DNA from: Agrobacterium salinitolerans
Lineage (GTDB): Bacteria; Pseudomonadota; Alphaproteobacteria; Rhizobiales; Rhizobiaceae
Length of the DNA: 36,788 nt
Assembly (NCBI RefSeq): GCF_002008225.1
Contig: NZ_MRDH01000028.1
Span: forward strand, 1 to 36,788
Direction: 5' to 3'
Shown: piece by piece, positions 32,941-36,788 of the stretch
Numbering within the stretch: position 1 is the first letter of the stretch
Layout of the letters: the number at the start of each line of letters is the position of its first letter
Notes under the pieces: model-generated
Database searches by the model: none
The model's input: the letters and a program-made list of their open reading frames with translations, nothing else
Told to the model about the DNA's origin: nothing
Position numbers and translations under genes: made by a program

Positions 32941-33198
32941 TCATTCCATGCCGAGCGCGGCCATATAGGTCTGAAGAATCGTTTCTTCCTCGATGCGCTC
33001 ATTGGCGTCCTTCTTGCGCAGGCGGATGATGGTGCGGATCGCCTTCGTATCGTAGCCACGACCTTTAGCCTCGCCCATAACGTCCTTGATATCACCCTGA
33101 ATGGCAGCCTTTTCCTCTTCGAGGCGCTCGACGCGCTCGATGAACTGGCGCAGTTCTGCGGCGGCGACGGTTTCGGTGGTGCTCGTTTCGTCCATCAT
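32941..33198 (-). CDS. gapR: GapR nucleoid-associated protein (DUF2312/UPF0335)
   Basis: An 85-residue, largely coiled-coil protein. The sequence [21 protein letters not shown], then [26 protein letters not shown] is the DUF2312 signature. In Caulobacter the homologue GapR encircles overtwisted DNA ahead of replication and transcription forks, stimulates topoisomerases and is needed for normal chromosome segregation. Here the basic [18 protein letters not shown] stretch is the probable DNA-contact region. GAAGGATA precedes two adjacent ATG codons; the second would be slightly better spaced. A perfect 16-bp palindrome lies 16 bases upstream. Confidence 0.93.
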   Translation of the reverse strand: MMDETSTTETVAAAELRQFIERVERLEEEKAAIQGDIKDVMGEAKGRGYDTKAIRTIIRLRKKDANERIEEETILQTYMAALGME

Positions 33199-33214
33199 AT
33201 TATCCTTCGTTGTC

Positions 33215-33230
33215 GGCTCGCATGCGAGCC
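33215..33230. promoter_or_regulatory. Perfect palindrome upstream of gapR
   Basis: ggctcgcatgcgagcc is a perfect 16-bp palindrome, just upstream of the gapR ribosome binding site. It could be an operator or a 5' UTR hairpin. The strand of use cannot be fixed. Confidence 0.5.
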
Positions 33231-33345
33231 TTATTCATTGATCCGGGCGAAGCCCTCGCCGGTCGTTGCCAGCGGACAGCAAAATTCAGGCCTGTGAACT
33301 GCCCATAGAAAGGCGTTCCGTCAAGTCGTTTCCGTTAGCTGAGAC

Positions 33346-33651
33346 CTATTCCTTGGGTCGGTTCTGCTCGAAAGCGACTTTCTGGTCGTCACTCGCTTCG
33401 CCTTGATATTGCAATTTCCAATCCTCATAAGGCATGCCGTAGACGATTTCCCGGGATTGATCCTTGCTGAGCGGAACACCGGCTTCTTCGGCCGCCTCCC
33501 TGTACCAGTTGGAAAGGCAGTTGCGGCAGAAGCCCGCGAGATTCATCAGGTCGATGTTCTGCACGTCGTGGCGCTCACGGAGATGATTGACAAGGCGCCG
33601 GAAAGCCGCCGCCTCGAATTCAACCTGCCGATTGTCGTTTTCATTCGTCAT
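33346..33651 (-). CDS. DUF1244 family protein
   Basis: A 101-residue cytosolic protein with the DUF1244 core: AAAFRRLVNHLRERHDVQNIDLMNLAGFCRNCLSNWYREAAEEAG, then SREIVYGMPYEDWKLQYQ. The CRNC pair could bind a metal. The family is widespread in proteobacteria and its function is not established. It begins 15 bases after the amidohydrolase gene ends, so both are read as one operon. Confidence 0.9.
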   Translation of the reverse strand: MTNENDNRQVEFEAAAFRRLVNHLRERHDVQNIDLMNLAGFCRNCLSNWYREAAEEAGVPLSKDQSREIVYGMPYEDWKLQYQGEASDDQKVAFEQNRPKE

Positions 33652-33666
33652 GGCAAAACTCCAGGC

Positions 33667-34455
33667 TCAATAGGGGCCGGTGCGAGAGGCGAACAGCTGA
33701 TATTCATGCAAAACGGGATCGTCATTCATTGCGGCGAAAATGGGAGCGAGCCGGTCCGACCATTCGGCGATCCCCTCATCATTCGCGATCAGATCCTGCC
33801 GAACCTCGAGAAGCGCATGCGGTACGCCCTTCATCATGCAATGGCGATACATAGTGTCGCCTTTGAGCGCCCCGTCGTAGGGTTCGTTATCGCCAACGAG
33901 GATATCGCCCGTGGCGCGCAGATGCGCCAGAAGCGGATCGACAGCACGGTGATCCGTGTCCCACAGAACCGCCGCATGCCATGGTCGGGGTGTTTCCTTC
34001 CAGAACGGCGTGTAAGAATGGAGCGACAGCACGAGCGGCGCCTCTTCGGACGCTTTCGCCACGCCGGTCAGCACACGGTCCACGGCATTGTGATAGGGCC
34101 GATGAAAGACCTCGATCCGCCTTTGCCATTCCTCATCCGAAATCGGATGGTTGCCGGGAATGATCGCTCCGTCCGAAATCTTCATGATGAGAGTAGGGTC
34201 GTCCTCGGCGCGATTCGGGTCGATCAGCAGGCGAGAGAACCGTCCGAGCACGGCCGGCACGCCAAGGCGGGCGGCGAGTGAGCGGGTCAGTCCCTCTATA
34301 CCGATATCAAATGCGATATGGCGATGAAAAGCGGTTTGCGGAAGGCCAAGATTGCCGTAGTGTGCCGGCAGGAGGTTCATGGCATGGTCCGCCAGAAGAA
34401 CCATGCCTTTGTCATAATCGCCTTCTATGATTTCATAGGGTATGAAGTCGTTCAT
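33667..34455 (-). CDS. N-formylglutamate amidohydrolase family protein
   Basis: A 262-residue protein of the FGase family, which hydrolyses N-formyl-L-glutamate to formate and glutamate in histidine degradation. Seen: LLADHAMNLLP (D-H), HRHIAFDIGIEGLTRSLA, FSRLLIDPNRAEDDPTL, and VLSLHSYTPFW (the usual SxHSF-type metal motif as SLHSY). No hut gene is nearby, and members of this subgroup are often annotated only by family, so the true substrate is open. It is divergent from the DUF1036 gene; no strong ribosome binding site is seen before ATG 34455. Confidence 0.88.
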   Translation of the reverse strand: MNDFIPYEIIEGDYDKGMVLLADHAMNLLPAHYGNLGLPQTAFHRHIAFDIGIEGLTRSLAARLGVPAVLGRFSRLLIDPNRAEDDPTLIMKISDGAIIPGNHPISDEEWQRRIEVFHRPYHNAVDRVLTGVAKASEEAPLVLSLHSYTPFWKETPRPWHAAVLWDTDHRAVDPLLAHLRATGDILVGDNEPYDGALKGDTMYRHCMMKGVPHALLEVRQDLIANDEGIAEWSDRLAPIFAAMNDDPVLHEYQLFASRTGPY

Positions 34456-34651
34456 CGATGATTTTTCTGGGGCAGGATTGAGGAGAGAAACTTGATGGCA
34501 TGGCTTGAGGCCGCGCGCAAGTTACGGCGGAAGAACAGCCATCTACCTTGTCGCACTCACGATCCCACGAACAATATAATCGATTAAACTCGCGTTGACT
34601 TTCTTTGGCGGCCACGCCAAGAAGTGTGTTCATTATAACCATGGAATCCGG

Positions 34652-35134
34652 ATGGAAGCCGTGACTCAGTCATCTCTCGCTCTTCCTCGCCACTTCAGGC
34701 ATCTCGCCCGTCTTTTTTCCGTAGCGGCATTGTTTCTGACCCCGCTCATGATAGCGGCGCCCGCGCACGCGGATTTTCGCGTGTGCAACAGCACGCAGAA
34801 CCTCGTCGGGGTAGCCATCGGCTACCGTGCTCAGGAAGGCTGGGTCAGCGAAGGCTGGTGGCAGGTCCCCTCCTCGACCTGCGCGACGCTGATCGAGGGT
34901 GAGCTGCAGTCACGTTATTATTATCTCTATGCCGAAGACGCCGCCCATGGCGGCCGCTGGACCGGTGACGTCAACATGTGCGTGGCGGAAAACGAGTTCA
35001 AGATCAACGGCGTGGACGATTGTTATGCCCGCAGCTTCCAGAGAATGGGTTTCAAGGAATATGACACGGGCAGACAGGGCAGCTGGATGGTCCAGCTCTC
35101 CGATACGCCAGGCACACAGGGAAATCAAAACTGA
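34652..35134 (+). CDS. DUF1036 family exported protein
   Basis: A 160-residue protein. A signal peptide (LFSVAALFLTPLMIAAPAHA) is followed by a mature domain starting DFRVCNSTQNLVGVAIGYRAQEGWVSEGWWQV, the DUF1036 signature; four cysteines in the mature part (VCNS, STCATL, NMCVAE, DDCYA) could form disulfides in the periplasm. Function unknown. The frame opens at 34595, but ATG 34652 with GGA seven bases before it fits better. Its stop shares one base with the pykA start (TGATG), so pykA is translationally coupled to it, a pairing often seen in rhizobia. Confidence 0.88.
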   Translation: MEAVTQSSLALPRHFRHLARLFSVAALFLTPLMIAAPAHADFRVCNSTQNLVGVAIGYRAQEGWVSEGWWQVPSSTCATLIEGELQSRYYYLYAEDAAHGGRWTGDVNMCVAENEFKINGVDDCYARSFQRMGFKEYDTGRQGSWMVQLSDTPGTQGNQN

Positions 35135-36573
35135 TGAAGCGTAACCGCAAAGTCAAAATTCTTGCAACTCTCGGCCCGGCCTCCTCCGAAGAGGCGATGA
35201 TCGAGAAGCTGCATCTTGCTGGCGCGGATCTTTTCCGGATCAACATGAGCCATGCGAGCCACGACGTGATGCGGACGCTCATTCAGCGCATCCGTTCCGT
35301 CGAGAGCCGGAACGGCCGCCCTATCGGCATTCTGGCCGACCTGCAGGGACCCAAGCTGCGCGTCGGAAAATTCGCCGAAGGCAAGGTCGACCTCGTTCCC
35401 GGCCAGACTTTTACGCTGGACAACAACGAAACGCCTGGTGACAACACCCGCGTTTTCCTGCCCCATCCGGAAATTCTCGAAGCGGTCAAGCCCGGCCATC
35501 GCCTGCTGATCGACGACGGCAAGCTGCATCTGCGCGCTGAAAAGAGCGACGGCAAAAGCATCGTCACCACCGTCATTTCCGGCACCGGCATTTCTGACCG
35601 CAAGGGCATCAGCCTGCCCGACACTCTGCTCGGCGTCGGTGTTCTGACCGACAAGGACCGCGTCGATCTCGATGCCGTCCTCGCCACCGGCGAAGTCGAC
35701 TGGGTGGCGCTTTCCTTCGTCCAGCGTCCGGAAGACCTTGCCGAAGTGCGCAAGATCGCACGCGGTCGCGTCGGCCTGATGTCCAAGATCGAAAAGCCGC
35801 AGGCTGTCGAGCGCATCGAGGAAATCATCGAGCTTTCCGACGCGCTGATGGTCGCCCGTGGCGATCTCGGCGTCGAAATGCCGCTGGAAGCCGTTCCGGG
35901 CATCCAGAAACAGCTGACCCGCGCCTGCCGCCGCGCCGGCAAGCCGGTCGTGGTTGCCACCCAGATGCTGGAATCGATGATAACAGCGCCTGTGCCGACC
36001 CGCGCCGAAGTGTCAGACGTCGCCACCGCCGTCTTCGAAGGCGCAGACGCCATCATGCTTTCTGCCGAGTCCGCATCGGGCGACTATCCGGTCGAAGCGG
36101 TTTCCACCATGGCCTCCATTGCCAGCACGGTGGAGCAGGACCCCTATTATTCCAATATCATCTATGCGCAGCGCGCCCAGCCGGAACCGACCGGCGCCGA
36201 CGCCATTTCGCTTGCCGCCCGCCAGATCGCCGAAACGTTGAAGCTTGCGGCGATCGTCACCTATACGTCCTCGGGCACGACCGGCCTGCGCGCCGCGCGT
36301 GAACGGCCGCAGGTTCCGATCATCGCGCTGTCGCCGATCATCCAAACCGCCCGCCGCCTGTCGGTCGTCTGGGGCCTGCACTGCGTCGTCACCGGCGATG
36401 CCAGCGACCTGGACGACATGGTGAACCGCGCTTGTCGTATCGTGGTTTCCGAAGGTTTCGGCAAGCCGGGCGATCGTATCATCATCTCCGCAGGCGTACC
36501 GCTTGGCACCCCCGGCGCGACCAATATGGTACGCATCGCCTATATCGGCTCGGACGGCCAGAGCGGCGTCTAA
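35134..36573 (+). CDS. pykA: Pyruvate kinase
   Basis: A 479-residue cytosolic enzyme that makes pyruvate and ATP from phosphoenolpyruvate and ADP. Hallmarks: KILATLGPAS at the start, FRINMSHAS, ADLQGPKLRVG, DDGKLHL, MSKIEKPQAVERI (catalytic Lys), MVARGDLGVEMP, VVVATQMLESMI followed by PTRAEVSDVATAVFEGADAIMLSAESASG. The C-terminal domain (AARQIAETLKLAAIVTYTSSGTTG) is the allosteric-site region. AGGGAA lies 11 bases before the ATG, which overlaps the DUF1036 stop by one base. Two terminators in a row follow, the second inside the inverted repeat. Confidence 0.97.
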   Translation: MKRNRKVKILATLGPASSEEAMIEKLHLAGADLFRINMSHASHDVMRTLIQRIRSVESRNGRPIGILADLQGPKLRVGKFAEGKVDLVPGQTFTLDNNETPGDNTRVFLPHPEILEAVKPGHRLLIDDGKLHLRAEKSDGKSIVTTVISGTGISDRKGISLPDTLLGVGVLTDKDRVDLDAVLATGEVDWVALSFVQRPEDLAEVRKIARGRVGLMSKIEKPQAVERIEEIIELSDALMVARGDLGVEMPLEAVPGIQKQLTRACRRAGKPVVVATQMLESMITAPVPTRAEVSDVATAVFEGADAIMLSAESASGDYPVEAVSTMASIASTVEQDPYYSNIIYAQRAQPEPTGADAISLAARQIAETLKLAAIVTYTSSGTTGLRAARERPQVPIIALSPIIQTARRLSVVWGLHCVVTGDASDLDDMVNRACRIVVSEGFGKPGDRIIISAGVPLGTPGATNMVRIAYIGSDGQSGV

Positions 36574-36597
36574 AGCTTGAACTATCCAGCATAAAAA

Positions 36598-36619
36598 AAC
36601 CCGCCGGTAACGGCGGGTT
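36598..36619 (+). terminator. First hairpin of the pykA terminator
   Basis: A 7-bp stem cccgccg (36600-36606) with cggcggg (36611-36617) and a GTAA loop lies 26 bases after the pykA stop. Only two Ts follow, so the next hairpin is probably the main stop. Confidence 0.7.
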
Positions 36620-36696
36620 CAGACCGCTGACAAACCCGTTGATATTTTCGGCGGGTTTTTTCTGTTTCGGGATGATGACGTTTTGTTGTCGTCTTT
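36616..36696. repeat. Right copy of the 81-bp inverted repeat
   Basis: Reverse complement of 1-81 with three mismatches. It includes the clear intrinsic terminator at 36632-36661. Both copies lie downstream of an outward-reading gene (the lipoprotein on the left, pykA on the right). Confidence 0.9.
36632..36661 (+). terminator. Main intrinsic terminator of pykA
   Basis: The stem aaacccg (36632-36638) with cgggttt (36652-36658) and a six-T run (36656-36661), located inside the inverted repeat. Confidence 0.85.
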
Positions 36697-36732
36697 TGCG
36701 GGTGAACGGGAGATAAGATGAGCCTCGTTTCC

Positions 36733-36788
36733 TCATCCCCAGGCGGGTTTGGGTGCTTTCGTGAGCGCCATTGCGATTTTCTTGATGT
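36733..36788 (-). CDS. Possible C-terminal end of a minus-strand gene cut by the window edge
   Basis: Read on the minus strand, the last 56 bases give IKKIAMALTKAPKPAWG followed by a stop at 36733-36735. The residues look protein-like and most codons end in G or C. An alternative is a plus-strand gene starting at ATG 36718 behind GGGAG, whose 23 visible codons are less convincing. Neither can be decided without the adjoining sequence. Confidence 0.35.
   Translation of the reverse strand, partial: IKKIAMALTKAPKPAWG

Noticed and set aside
36718..36788. Plus-strand gene starting at ATG 36718 behind GGGAG
   Set aside because: Only 23 codons are visible and they look less protein-like than the minus-strand reading; undecidable at the window edge.
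1..36788. Transposon, prophage, CRISPR array, tRNA or rRNA
   Set aside because: No transposase, integrase, phage structural gene, spaced direct repeats or tRNA-like cloverleaf was seen. The terminal inverted repeat is not accompanied by any transposition gene.

Overview
The window looks like a chromosomal segment of a Rhizobiales alphaproteobacterium, most like Agrobacterium/Rhizobium. The evidence is the combination of RcdA (DUF1465), GapR (DUF2312/UPF0335), DUF1192, DUF1244 and DUF1036 proteins, CtrA-type TTAA-N7-TTAA boxes, cysteine-free L31 and L36 ribosomal proteins, GC-rich coding sequence and many 4-bp stop/start overlaps. The assignment rests on protein recognition by eye, not on a database search.

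Layout. 1-5.3 kb: an outward-reading lipoprotein gene, a K+/H+ antiporter, then the glycolytic genes pgk and a class I fba, each with its own terminator and with a long palindromic operator in front of fba. 5.3-16.8 kb: an accessory catabolic cluster. It holds a fused TRAP transporter, its binding protein, an SDR, an IclR regulator, a thiolase, an acyl-CoA ligase, a second SDR and a two-domain PPC/DUF296 protein. Facing it from the other side are two genes that encode the same two PPC domains as separate proteins, and a divergent Lrp/AsnC regulator. 16.8-21.98 kb: a small membrane protein, an MFS transporter, DUF1192, rcdA with CtrA boxes, rpmE and an ABC exporter. 21.98-28.7 kb (minus strand): an FAD dehydrogenase, a MotA/MotB-like pair, an inositol-monophosphatase family enzyme, a Sel1-repeat protein and a ThiE-like protein. 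28.8-36.8 kb: a TSUP permease, two small DUF465 proteins, purEK, rpmJ, a TPR protein, gapR, DUF1244, an N-formylglutamate amidohydrolase family protein, DUF1036 and pykA.

How the parts work together. pgk, fba and pykA are lower-glycolysis genes. The catabolic cluster reads as uptake of a carboxylate by TRAP, activation by the CoA ligase, oxidation by SDRs and thiolytic cleavage, probably under the IclR protein acting on two matching palindromes before the transporter. The role of the PPC proteins is unknown. They keep an HxH-x13-H putative metal site in domain A and lack it in domain B, in both the fused and the split version, and this is the most novel item in the window. The rcdA region carries two perfect CtrA boxes; one sits in front of an apparent short terminated transcript.

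The window is bracketed by an 81-bp inverted repeat (78 of 81 positions matching) that contains an intrinsic terminator at each edge. No tRNA, rRNA, CRISPR array, transposase or phage gene was seen.
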